This document shows positions 24,436 through 34,984 of a stretch of DNA of 64,000 bases, one piece after another; position 1 is the first letter of the stretch; every line of letters begins with the position of its first letter. The position numbers and the translations under genes were made by a program. This stretch comes from Takakia lepidozioides (taxonomy: Eukaryota; Streptophyta; Takakiopsida; Takakiales; Takakiaceae), in the NCBI GenBank assembly GCA_030704615.1, contig CM060733.1:7128001-7192000 (forward strand), read 5' to 3'. The notes under the pieces were generated by a model that did not search any database, was not told the origin of the DNA, and worked only from the letters and a program-made list of their open reading frames with translations.

Positions 24436-25059
24436 GATTTGGAGCCTTGCCATTTCCAAATTCAAACATCTTTGGGTGGTTCAGAAAAGGCGCGAGGGAT
24501 TACACGCCATGAGCTTTTCATTCGATTGCAGCCGGATTATCCTACGGACAGCTCAGTCATGAGAGCTAAAGCCATTGTTACGGACGCGATGTCCTATGAT
24601 GTGCTTGCTGGTGGGGCTGTGTTGTACCCTATGGGCTTTACTTTGGACTTTTGGGAGGAAACGACATCCTACAGGCCGGAATGGCAGTCAGGGGATGGTC
24701 GACGTGCACTGCTCCCAGTGCGGTTTATTGGGAATATAGCGGTGGATCATAGGAACATGATGCCCACATTGGCTGCATTCTCAGGGGTGGTGGCTTGGGG
24801 TGGTGACCTCTTGGAGGGCAATAACCATGCAGATGATAGGCCACCACCTGATGAGGACAAACAATTGGCATACAAAGCTGATTTGCTTTCTCATGTGCCT
24901 GTTCATATTCCACTGTGGGGTACAGTTGGGAATTTGCATCGAGTAGCAGGCGAGTGTGTGCACCAAGCATGGCAGGAGGCCTATCCATTGGTGAGTGAGG
25001 GGAGTTCAGTGACATCACCTGGACCTCCTCAATTAGCTCATTTGGACACAGTGCCCATT

Positions 25060-26015
25060 ACCTGGCAACCACCTGACTCAAGGATTTGTTTGCTATACTT
25101 GTTTGGAGGCATGAGCACTGGGCTTGCAGGAGTGTTGCAAGCAGGAATCAAAGTACGCAAGTACTTGTATGTGGAGAAAGATGAGGTTGCTCGCCGTGTT
25201 TCCATGTGCCATGTTGCTTTGCTCACACATCAGTATCCTTAGTTGTTGCCTCTTTCAGCAATTCAAGGGTACCAAAAGGCCTTGCCAACAGACATTACCT
25301 TGCTGGGGGCGGATGATTTGGACCGGCATGGTGCCATTGACTTGGTGATAGCTGGATGGCCTTGCCAAGGACACTTTCCCGCAGGTCATGGGAATGGCTT
25401 GCATGATGCACGATCGCATTTGTTTTGGGAGATGTTGAGAGTGTTGCGTGACTTGCAGGTGAGACAAGTGCAACCTCCAGCTTACATCCTGGAGAATGTT
25501 CCTCTTATGGAGGATTCTCGGGCCAGGGTTATGACCAGTGTGCTTCAGATCCGGTCATGGATTGGACCAGCTGTATTGTTGGATGCAACTGCAGTGGGTT
25601 CATGGGCACATAGGCCTAGGTTGTGGTGGACCAATCTCGCACCACCAGAGTTGCTCAATAGAGCATATGATTCCATTCAACGGCCACCCAACCTCAAGGT
25701 TGAGGGCATTTTGGACCAAGGGAGGCAACCACAGAGAGTGCGACATGATGATCGTCCATCTTTGGCGGTGGTAAATCGAGTGGGGCACCCACCTGCAGCC
25801 TTGCCTACGCTCATGAGCTTTCCCTCGTCTCATGCTTTTCGAGACAATAGTCCTGGGTTGATTTGGGACGGTGTGCGACAGCAACTGGTGGAGCCCAATG
25901 CGGATGAGCGAGAGTGGGCAATGGATTGGCCACGGGCACTACAGCTGTGCCAGCTTGGTCAGAGGAATCACGACGCCAGATGTGGGTCAGGCAATGGATC
26001 TCAATTGCTTGACAT
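25060..26015 (+). pseudogene. C5 cytosine DNA methyltransferase domain (DNMT3-like) inside the Ty3 polyprotein
   Basis: Motifs read in canonical order. Motif I is LLYLFGGMSTGLAGVLQAGI (about 25090-25150, AdoMet binding), followed by an acidic residue in VEKDEVARR. Motif IV is AGWPCQGHFPAGHGNGL, with the catalytic Cys codon at 25363-25365. Motif VI is ILENVPLMED (about 25486). Motif VIII is SWAHRPRLWWTNLAP (about 25600), close in form to the AHRxRxxWGN block of DNMT3. A motif IX/X region has FRDNSPGLIWDGV and DEREWAMDWP, and, one frame away, GQAMDLNCLTWVIGL. The order is not the rearranged order of plant DRM enzymes, arguing for a DNMT3-type source. The enzyme would transfer methyl groups from S-adenosylmethionine to cytosine. 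One in-frame TAG (25240-25242) lies between motifs I and IV, and a frameshift lies near 25930. Upstream it is fused to protease and downstream to RT. Confidence 0.88.
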
Positions 26016-26639
26016 GGGTCATTGGCTTGTGTATGGGAGAATGGAGATTGCAAGTATTGGTGGCTACTTCCGCCACTCCATGGACATACACCATCTCTGT
26101 CAACGGGGGGGACGGGGAGGCGTGAGTGGGGGGCAGGCACAGGATCATGGGGTGCCAAAACCACCCCATGGCAGATGTGGGATGAGATGCGCAAAGAGAG
26201 AGTTATTGATCTCTCAAGCAGCAGTATGAGGAGTGGGGAGAGCCACACACGAGGATCAGTGGAGGAAGGACAAGTGCAAGGTTTTTGAAGAGGTTGAGAA
26301 TGTTTCTTGTTCAGAGGATTGTTTTCAAGGTGGCTATGGCGGAGCAAGTGGAGGGCTACGTCACAGTCAGAGTGGGCGGACAAGGCCCAAGAGGTTGCTA
26401 TCTAGCAACCAAAGATTCGTCTCTACCTCCAAGCCTGGGTACCCAAGGTTGCAGTCACTGAGGACAATTGGGAACCAGATGTTGGAACCTACAGTCAGCG
26501 GAGGGAGAGAGACGGAGGATTCAAGATTCTAGGGCTTATAGGAAATTGCTTTGCCTTCGGTTTTTGAGGGTCAGGAGATTCGTATTGATTTGGCAAGTGA
26601 CACACCAATCTTTTGAAGGCACTACCGGTATAGTGACAT

Positions 26640-27440
26640 GGAGAGGTCATTGTTGGATTGGTGGAGTTGTCAGGCGGGGAGTATGTCTGGCAACGGTGAT
26701 GATGCCAGTAGAAGGATCTATGCAATTGGACAGAAACAAGGATGTGGGGGACTATCGTTTGTGAACCGTCAGACTAAGTCCGATAGATATGCCATGCCAA
26801 CTCCAGAGGAGATCTTTGATGCCATTGGGCATGCAAAGGTGTTTTTTAGCACAATTGGACTTGCGATCCGGTTACCATCAGTTGTCGATCAAAGAGGCTG
26901 ACAAGCAAAAGACGACATTCTGGGGGATTGACCAAACTGGGAATGAATTGTTTGTACCAATGGCGGTTCTTACCGTTTGGGGTGAAGAATGCTACTGCAG
27001 AGTTTCAGAGGGTCATGATAGAATTCTCGCGGGGCTAGACTTCGCCCGGTGCTACATGATGACATCATTGTCTTTAGTGCTACGGTTGAGGAGCATGAGA
27101 AACACCTTCAGGTGGTGTTTGAGAGCTTGAGAGCACACGGGTTGAAACTGCACCCCGGGAAAGTGCAAGTTCTTCCCCACAATTAGATTGAGTATCTGGG
27201 CCACATGATATACCCTGAGGATTGGGTGTTCAACAGACAAAGGTGGAGGCCAGTGCATGCATTCCACGCCCCATGGATGTGAGCCAGAGTTCGTGCTTTC
27301 ATGGATTGACAAAACTACTATCGACGGTTTGTCAAGGGATTAGCGCATTGCAAAGGCTCTTACCAAGTGACAAGGTGGGAGGAGTGCAGTGGGAGGAGGA
27401 GCAGGAGGGATGCCTTTGAGGAACTCAAGGGCTCGATTGA
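26640..27440 (+). pseudogene. Reverse transcriptase of the methyltransferase-bearing element
   Basis: Pieces in different frames give the RT order: DRYAMPTPEEIFDAIGHAKVF, LDLRSGYHQLSIKEADKQ (fingers/palm), a decayed VLPFGVKNA-like segment, the catalytic DD region (HDDIIVFSATVEEHEKHLQV near 27052-27120) and the thumb (GLKLHPGKVQ, EYLGHMIYPE). At the catalytic box one base is missing compared with a Tyr-x-Asp-Asp reading, so the frame shifts there. It would copy element RNA into DNA. Many small indels are present. Confidence 0.8.
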
Positions 27441-27932
27441 CTTCTGCAACCTATTCTGAGGCGGCCTATTCGGGGGCGGCCTTTCCAGCTACATACGGAT
27501 TGGAGTATGTTGGGGATTGGAGCAGTGCTCACACAGGTGGATGATGAGGGAAGAGAGTTCATAGTGGCATATGCTAGCCGCTCGAACAATGATGCCGAGA
27601 CGAAGTATAGTTCCTATGAAGGGGAGTGTCTAGCTGCAGTATGGGTAGTGGCACATTTTAGATGCTACCTCTATGACAATCTCTTCACTCTTGTCACGGA
27701 TCATCAACCATTGAAGTGGTTGATGGAGTCAGGGAAGCTTGCACGGTGGGCACTTATGCTTCAAGAGTATGACCAGGTGGTGCATCGAGCCGGAATAGCA
27801 ACGGGATGCGGATATGGATTGAGTCGCAATCCATGCACAGTGAGCTTGATGATACATGAGCTCGTCGGCATGGTGAGACGGATGAGGAGATGGTGCCAGA
27901 ATGACACGCATGTGCATTTTTATGCATTCTAG
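27430..27932 (+). pseudogene. RNase H domain of the methyltransferase-bearing element
   Basis: A frame from about 27507 reads GIGAVLTQVDDEGREFIVAY, then YSSYEGECLAAVWVVAHFR, then TDHQPLKWLMESGKLARWAL, the typical Ty3 RNase H core with its Glu and Asp residues. The first catalytic Asp lies upstream in a decayed frame. It ends at 27932; a linker (DDPEISEELGGAKDVYEDVA, VLAYLRTS) runs to about 28075, where the nested element begins. The stretch after the nested element resumes with ALQAFRETAAS, which aligns with VLAYLRT. Confidence 0.8.
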
Positions 27933-28085
27933 CAATGGCAGCTCAATTCGGTCCATCCCATGTGATTGGTCATAGAGATAGTGTGCATGACGATCCAGAG
28001 ATCAGTGAGGAGCTTGGTGGTGCTAAGGATGTATATGAAGATGTAGCAGTGTTGGCCTACCTTCGTACATCTGGACCTCTCACAC

Positions 28086-29905
28086 CATTAAGATCAAAGA
28101 GTACATCACCTATACCGGAAGAACTAGATTGGATGCCACTCCTTTGTTTTTGCAAGAAAGATTAAGGGAATTGGTACAGAAGAAGATCAATCCCGAGGTG
28201 AAAGATCTGAGGTACATCCTTGGATAAAGATTTGACAGAAATCTTTGATAAGAGTTGGCATGGAACACCAAAAGCAGGAACTCCAGTTTCTGAAGCAGAA
28301 GGTGAAGAAGGAGAAGAGGATGTGGCAGAGCCAACGGAGAGTTCAGACTCTCCAACACCATTACAGTTGAGTTACATGAGTGAAGAAGAAACCCAAGGGC
28401 AGAACTTGGAGGATGAAAATAGAGAGAAGAAATTGGAAGAGGAAGAATATGAAGAAGTAGACCCAACAGCTGAGGTTGAGACTACAACCAGGACATCCCA
28501 ACCCGGGACTGGATCAAGTGAAGCACTTGGATCACAGGCCAACGAAGGTGTCGGCTCAGAGGGATCAGGCGGGCTGCCTGGATCTGGCTCTGGGGGGACA
28601 GGGAGTGTGGGAAGTAGTGCAACTGAAGCTGGGAATACTGTGAATATCGTGGGGCCAGAAGCAGGGAGTGCTCAAGGGCCACCACTTGGTGGAAGATCCA
28701 CCACAAAAACAACAGGTCCAGAAGGACCAGCACCAGCAAGGGGTGCCAGCACCTGTCAGTGGGCAGAAGGTAGGGCCACAGATGGCGTTACAACCAACAC
28801 GGCAAAACCACCCTTTCCAATATATTCAGGAAAAGGGGATCCCGATGTACACATTAGCCAATTTGAGCACATGTGTATAGTGAACAATGAGAAGGCGATG
28901 ATGCCAAGATGAGACTGTTTCCTTGTTCACTTATCAAGAAAGCAAGTGAATGGTATGCAAGATTCCCTGATAATCATTTCCTAACCTGGAATGGCTTGAA
29001 TACAGCATTTCGAAATAGGTTCAGGACAAGTAAAACTGAGGATGAAGTGTATGGAAGTTTACAACAGCTGAAGCAGAAGAAGAAGCATGAAACTGTTGAA
29101 GAGGATATGGAGAAGATGGAATTGATGATGAAAAAGCTGGCTGCAGTACCAGCACCGATTTACAGAAGACATGGTTTGTGAGTGGACTAAGACTAGAGTT
29201 GCAAAAGAAAGTGATATGTTACCCCATAATACAGTGGAGGAGGCATTTGAAACTGCAAACAGAATTGAGCAATTGGAATGCTCAGGAGAGAGAAAAAGGA
29301 AGATGAGGACTCTGAGGATGAGTCAGATGAAGAAGAAGAGCAAGAACTAAAAGAAAGAGTAAGAGAAAGGAGAAGTTGAAGAGGGATAACTATGAAAAAA
29401 AATTGGAAGAAATCTTGAAGAAGTATGCCACAGAGGTTGCAACACATTGGAGGAAGGGTGTATGGTGTGCAAAGTGCCAGAATGAAGGCCATACCACCAC
29501 AGAATGCCACATGAAGGAGAAACACTGTACTATCTGTAAAATGGATAACCATTCTACTGAGAATTGTTACTACAACAGAAGGACAAGCTGCAAGAGAACC
29601 TAGGCAAGTAAGGTGCATCAGGTGCAGCCCCAGCCAAGAAGAAACAATGATCAGGACCACTATGGTAGGTCTGGTGGTTATAACAATGGCATGGAAGGGA
29701 GAGGTAATTCAAGAGGGAATTACCAAGGAAATTCCAGAGGCAACTATCAGGGTAATCCAAGGGGGAATTACCAGCCCGGGAATCAGATATTATAGAAATA
29801 ATCCAAGAACAGACCAAGGGCGGAGGACCCAATGGTGAAGAGCTATGTTACTATTGTAATCAGCCAGGACATCGCAAGGCAGCCTGTTCATTCTGGATAA
29901 GACAC
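28086..29905 (+). pseudogene. Gag of the nested Tat-like element
   Basis: The earliest gag-like frame (28086-28215) reads RLDATPLFLQERLRELVQKK. It shifts near 28215 into a 230-codon acidic and Gly/Ser-rich frame ending in GKGDPDVHISQFEHM. It continues after a shift with ASEWYARFPDNHFLTWNGL and EDEVYGSLQQLKQKKKHETV (capsid). After more stops come three knuckles: CAKCQNEGHTTTEC, CTICKMDNHSTENC and, near 29844, CYYCNQPGHRKAAC. A Gly-Asn-Tyr-Gln repeat separates the second and third. At least four frame breaks are visible. Confidence 0.75.
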
Positions 29906-30429
29906 CAGAATGAGATGAGAGCTCCTGTGAATGAGGGCCCAGTGGTGGCAGCTCACATGGTTAGGCCATGTGTTGTACCAGAAGTAAGTACAATGATAGT
30001 AACAAGAAGTAAAGCCAAACTAATACCTCCAGTAGAAGAGGAAGAAGATGATAATGGAAAGTGGCAATGATATGCCTGAAGATGAAGAGACTTGGAAAGA
30101 TGAGAAGGAACTGCACAAGGAAGTGGCAGATACTATAAGGGAAATGCAAAGAGTACTGATATTCCTGTGGCAATTCCTCTGATTCGGATGAAGAGAAAAA
30201 GAAGGGAGTGAGGAAGAAAGGAAGAAAGAAGATGCAGACATGCAAAGTAATGAAGAGACTTTGGCTGAAGTAATATGCCAGACCAAAGCAGAAGAAATTA
30301 CCATTGGACAGCTATTAGTTGTGGCACCTTATTGTAGGCACAGGCTGTATCAAGCAATCAATCGAATTGCCCAAGAGACAGGAAACACAGACCTGAACAG
30401 CAAGGTGACCAGTTATAATGTGAAGCCGG

Positions 30430-30605
30430 AAGGGCGAAGAAACAGTCATGGACTTTGATGATTCTATGCCAGTAATCCAATTGAGAATTGGAAGCACAGA
30501 ACTAACTGATGTACTGATAGATGGTGGTTCTGGAGTAAATATCATGACAGACCAATTAAGCAAGAAGCTTAGTCTAACTAACATGAAACCAGCCCCATTA
30601 CAGTA
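30430..30605 (+). pseudogene. Protease of the nested Tat-like element
   Basis: The frame IQLRIGSTELTDVLIDGGSG then VNIMTDQLSKKL is the retropepsin active site in the form used by Tat/Athila elements (Asp-Gly-Gly instead of Asp-Ser/Thr-Gly). It follows an unrecognised acidic linker and precedes a frame with YSLLLGRLWLKQARVFHDW (30740-30790), the C-terminal protease segment. Confidence 0.7.
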
Positions 30606-30951
30606 ACAATGGCAGATCAAAGAAGTGTACAGCCATTGGGATTAATAAGAGGAGTTAAGATACAGATACAGAAGATGATCTTTATGATCACAGTAACTGT
30701 GTTGAAAATGGATGAAGTCATGGAGGCTTACTCCTTATTATTGGGACGTCTGTGGCTGAAACAGGCCAGGGTATTCCATGACTGGAATTCTCAGTTACTA
30801 ACCGTGCATAATGGGATACATGAGATACAAATTACCACAAAGAAATCTAGTAGATTACCTGCTACAAAAAGACCTCGAGGAGTCAGAGAGTATGACTAGA
30901 AGGAGGACTGGATGAGGAGCAGGAAGCTACCCTATTTGCTGCACACCCAGA

Positions 30952-31860
30952 GTGGGAGCAGGTTGCAGAGATGCGGCTGGAAAGCTAAGTTGTTTGAGAC
31001 GTATCTGCTGTGGTGTAGTGACAGCAACACCAACTGAAGAGGAAACCAGCATTTACCCATCACATTTCTATGAAGAAAGAGAAGGAGAAATAGAAATCCT
31101 AGAAGAACCAGCCACTGTGAGCTTACAAGATGAAGTGGTGACTGGTTGGACAATCACAGCTGATGAGCAGGTGAGGGAAGTGAATGTGGGAACTAAAGAG
31201 GAACCGAGGATGGTGAAAGTAGGAGCTGATTTGGAGCCGGAATTCTTCGAAGAAGCTAAAAGCTTGTTCATCAAATACAAAGATGTATTTGCTTGGAGCT
31301 ATGAGGATCTAAAAGGGATACCACCTGAAGTCTGTCAGCATAAGATTGAACTGGAACCAGGGTCAGTACCAATCAAGCAGGCGAGGTATAGAATGAATCC
31401 CAACTACGCACAGAAGGTTGGAGAAGAGATAAAGAAGTTGGCTGAGGCTAAGTTTATATACCCAATAGAGTATACAACTTGGTTGTCACCCATTGTTATA
31501 GTTCCCAAGAAGAATGACAAACTAAGAGTATGTGTGAACTATAAGAAGCTGAATGCTTGTACGAAGAAAGATCCTTTCCTTTGCCATTCACAGAAGCAAT
31601 ATTAGACACTGTGGCAGGCCATGAGATGTACTCATTCATGGATGGCTTCAGTGGTTATAATCAAGTGCAAGTGGCAGAAGAAGACCAAGGGAAAACACCT
31701 TTCATCACAGACTGGGGGCTTATGCATACAAAGTCATGCCCTTTGGACTTTGTAATGCACCAGCGACCTTTCAGAGAGTGAAAGTGAATCTTTCATGAGT
31801 ATCTGGATGATTTCATGCAGGTATTCTTGGATGATTTCAGTGTGTACAGCCTAAGAATGA
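30952..31860 (+). pseudogene. Reverse transcriptase of the nested Tat-like element
   Basis: A 217-codon frame gives the connector and fingers (FAWSYEDLKGIPPEVCQHKI, WLSPIVIVPKKNDKLRVCVN). It shifts near 31575 to FTEAILDTVAGHEMYSFMDG and SGYNQVQVAEEDQGKTPF, then shifts again near 31720. The catalytic box VFLDDFSVYS lies near 31825-31855. Together these are a complete but frame-broken palm. The Phe-Leu-Asp-Asp variant is normal in this clade. Confidence 0.8.
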
Positions 31861-31864
31861 GCAC

Positions 31865-33960
31865 TTGCATAAATTGGAGTTATGTTTGGCCAGATGCAGG
31901 ATGAGAGGTCTGGGCCTGAATCCAGAGAAGTGTACTTTCTGTGTGAACTCAGGGGTGCTTCTGGGACACATTGTGTGTAAGAAGGGACTCCTTGTGGATC
32001 CCAGAAAGACAGAGTCCATTAAAGCCTCTCCACCACCAGTGAATGTTAAAAGTCTACGGAGATTCCTTGGGCAAACCAGTTATTACAAGAGATTTGTCAA
32101 AAGGTATGCACAAATAGCAGCACCATTGAGCAAACTACTGAAGAAAGATGCAGTGTTTGCCTGGACAGCTGAATGTCAACAGGCGTTTGAGGAACTTACA
32201 CTGTCAGTAACAACTACACCTGTGCTGATTAACCCTCACTGGCATGTAGTATTCCATGTTCACTGCGATGCATCAGGAGAAGCATTGGGAGCGGTGTTGT
32301 TAGCCCAGAATGTTACAGGGAATATAGATTCACCTGTGTACTATGCTAGCCGGTTGATGAACAGTGCTGAAAAGAACTATAGCACAACGGAAAGAGAAGC
32401 ATTGGCAATGATCTATGCAGTGAAGAAATTCAGGCATTACCTGTTGGGCAAGAAGTTTATGTTCCATGTGGATCACCAGGCTCTGATATACCTGGTAAAC
32501 AAACCTCTGATAAGCGGAAGAATAGCAAGATGGTTGATAATCTTGCACGAGTTTGAGTTCGAGGTTGTTTACAAGCCTGGGAGACTACATCTTGTGGCGG
32601 ATCATTTGTCACGATTGTCAACAGGAGAACCAGCCACAGGAATAGATGATCAATTACCAGATGCGAGTCTCTTTGCAGTGGAGGTGCAGGGAAGTGCAAA
32701 TGACTGGTTAGATTGGCAGTGGCCAATCAGATACTACCTTGCTCATGGTCAGTGCCCACCTAGTTATGGTAAGGAGCAGAGGAAGAGAATCGCTATCAAA
32801 GCTTTACCTTATACTATGGTAGGAAGCAGAATGTATAAGTTAGGACCTGATGGAGTACTAAAACGATGCTTGTACCACCATGAAGTAAATAAAGTTTTGG
32901 CGGAAGTTCATAAAGGAGTGGCTGGAGGTCATTTTGGAGAAGAGACTACCAGTAGGAAGATACTACTCGCAGGATACTGGTGGCCTACTTTGTTCAAAGA
33001 TGTACACGAGTATTGTCAGAAGTGTGATGAATGTCAGAGGCTAGGACCTTTGCAGAGATCTGGAAGGATGGCCTTGCATCCTACAATGCCTACAGAATCA
33101 TTTCAGAAATGGGGACTAGACTTTGTTGGACCAATTAACCCACCATCCAAGAATACACGAAATAGGTACATAATTACAGCCACTGATTATACTACAAAGT
33201 GGGTGGAAGCTAAAGCTTTGAGGGACAACACAGCCAAGTCCACAACAAGGTTCCTGTACGAGAACATACTTACACGATTTGGCTGTCCCTTAGAATTTAT
33301 CAGTGATCAGGGAAGTCACTTCATGAATGAGACCATTGAGTTGTTGACTAAAGAGTTCATGATTGTGCATAGAAAGAGTACAACATATTACCCACAGGGT
33401 AATGGGCAGGCAGAGGCTACCAACAAAATACTATGTACTATCTTGGCTAAGATAGTCAATGCAAACAGAACGGATTGGGATACAAAGCTGCTGACAGCTT
33501 TGTGGTCATACATGACTTCATATAAAGTCACCACTAAGTATACACCATTCCAATTAGTTTATGGTATGGAAGCCTTACTTCCAGTGGAATTCCTGTTACC
33601 TACCATGAGAACGGAGTGGGGAAAGAGAATGGAATTGCAAGACTCCATCAAGGTCAGGAAACATGAATTATACCATGTGGAAGAAGTACGTGCTGATGCA
33701 GCTAATAATATGACCAGAATTCAGATGAAGCGAAAGGAACAGTTTGATGAAGGCAAGTTAAAGACTTTTAAGATGAGGGATTTGGTTCTATGGTTGCAGA
33801 AGAAATGAAAGATTCAAGCTTCTAAGCTTAAATCACCATGGAAAGGACCTTATGTCATACAAAAGATGTATGATAACAACACCGCCATGTTACAAACCAT
33901 TAACAAAGAAATGCTGGGAAGAGTCAACGCCAATAAGTTGAAGGGGTACAGTGGTATCCA
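31865..33960 (+). pseudogene. RT thumb, RNase H and integrase of the nested Tat-like element
   Basis: One open frame of 647 codons runs to TGA at 33806-33808. In order it has the RT thumb (LGLNPEKCTFCVNSGVLLGH), RNase H (HVHCDASGEALGAVLLAQ, TEREALAMIYAVKKFRHYL, HVDHQALIYL), and integrase with the HHCC zinc region (HKGVAGGHFG, CQKCDECQRLG). The catalytic core has its first Asp in WGLDFVGPI, second Asp in EFISDQGSHF and Glu in YYPQGNGQAEATNKIL. After the TGA the same frame continues (KLKSPWKGPYVIQKMYD, NANKLKGY) to about 33960, so the integrase tail is cut by one stop. The long open frame suggests a rather recent insertion. Confidence 0.85.
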
Positions 33961-34090
33961 TGACAAACCCTTGCAGCATGATTTGCATGTTGAACCGCAA
34001 GAGCAGTCACGGGCTGCACCAGTGTTACGAACGGAGTATGGAGCACTTGTCGCTAGGCCCAGCATATATGACCAGGGCGGGCAAAACAAA

Positions 34091-34390
34091 CGTGACACAG
34101 CCTATCACAGCCCAACAAGGCAAAGCATAGCCTATCACAGCCCATCACGACGTGACACAGCCTATCACAGCCCATCACGACGTGACACAGCCTATCACAG
34201 CCCATCAAGGCAAAGCACAACCTATCACAGCCCATCACAACGTGACACAACCTATCACAGCCCAGCACGGCGCAACACAGCCTATCACAACCTACCACAG
34301 CGTGTCACAGCCTATCACAGCTTACCACAGTGCATCACAGCCTATCTTAGCGTAACACAGTATGACACAGCCTGTCACAGCTCAACACAG
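34091..34390 (+). repeat. 30-bp tandem array made of three decamers
   Basis: The decamer cctatcacag recurs at exactly 30-bp steps (34101, 34131, 34161, 34191, 34221, 34251) and in variant form to 34371. Each 30-mer consists of three related decamers such as cctatcacag, cccatcacga and cgtgacacag. Tandem repeats 3' of integrase are known in Tat/Ogre-type elements. All frames stay open through it, so several repetitive ORFs are artefacts. Confidence 0.9.
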
Positions 34391-34399
34391 CCTACTAAA

Positions 34400-34980
34400 G
34401 TTACACGATCCATAGAATCAGTGACAGGTGGACGCATAATAACTTCAGGAAAATGGCTGACGGACGAGAAAACGGAAATTAGTTTAAAAATAGACACGTG
34501 GAGGTCAGGGCGCGACACACAGCTGAGAAGGAAGTGCAAGAACATGTGTCATAAAGAAAGAGGACAAGAACGGCCGTCAAAAGGGATGAAAGGCGGGCCC
34601 ATTAATGAATACGGAAAAAGAGAAACGGAACGAACGGCAAGTACAGAAAAGCGAAATTCTTGTCACATATGTGATCCTAGTGGACTATCCAGCAGGGAAA
34701 GTCCACTAAAGAAAATAAAATCTAAAATCCAGTCACAGCGGATACAACCAATAGAAAACCAGAGAAAGGATCAAGAAAATGGAGGGAAATTGAGCGCAAG
34801 AGGCGGCGTCGTTCTGAGTAACGAGCGTCTCGACGGGACAGACCATCAATGCTATAGCTTGGAAACTATGGAGGAACTAACAGACTATACGCTCGCAATA
34901 TTACTTACGCAGTGGCATAGACACGAAAGGACAGAGCGGAGCTTTTCTCTTGAGCGATGCTTGCAAGCCCCGCAGGCTTA
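34400..34980 (+). other. 3' non-coding region / possible LTR remnant of the nested element
   Basis: Purine-rich sequence without family similarity lies between the 30-bp array and the point where the methyltransferase-bearing element resumes. By position it should contain the 3' LTR of the nested element. No matching 5' copy exists in the window, so the LTR could not be delimited. Confidence 0.4.
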
Positions 34981-34984
34981 CAAG

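Larger units (their letters stand above)
23600..24720 (+). pseudogene. Aspartic protease, split by an insertion
   Basis: The N-terminal part reads LRVLLDSGAQ near 23607-23636, the retropepsin active site (Asp-Ser-Gly-Ala). The C-terminal part resumes near 24435 (ADLEPCHFQIQTSLGGSEKA, then MSYDVLAGGAVLYPMGFTLD), matching the flap and C-terminal strands of Ty3-type proteases. Between them about 0.8 kb of unrelated sequence is inserted. The enzyme would cleave the polyprotein. From 24435 the frame runs into the methyltransferase without a stop, so the methyltransferase was made as part of the polyprotein. Confidence 0.75.
28080..34980 (+). mobile_element. Nested Tat/Athila-like Ty3 retrotransposon, 5' truncated
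   Basis: Between the RNase H and integrase of the methyltransferase-bearing element sits a second element in the same orientation: gag with three zinc knuckles, protease (DGGSGVNIM), RT (MDGFSGYNQVQ, VFLDDFSVY), RNase H and integrase. The DGGSGVNIM protease and FLDD RT box are of the Tat/Athila branch of non-chromovirus Ty3 elements. Gag-like sequence starts within a few bases of the host element, so the 5' LTR, primer site and leader are missing. The 3' side carries a 30-bp tandem array and about 600 bp of non-coding DNA that may include LTR remnants. Confidence 0.8.

Noticed and set aside
24190-24465. TQPVT-repeat protein on the minus strand
   Set aside because: Same cause: low-complexity decamer array inside an insertion, no initiation context or family.
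28482-28739. Leu-rich ORF antisense to the nested gag
   Set aside because: Shadow of the acidic/Gly-Ser gag frame on the plus strand.
34053-34298. Cys-rich repeat protein on the minus strand (GCDRLC units)
   Set aside because: It is the antisense reading of the 30-bp array in the nested element; such frames are open by periodicity alone.
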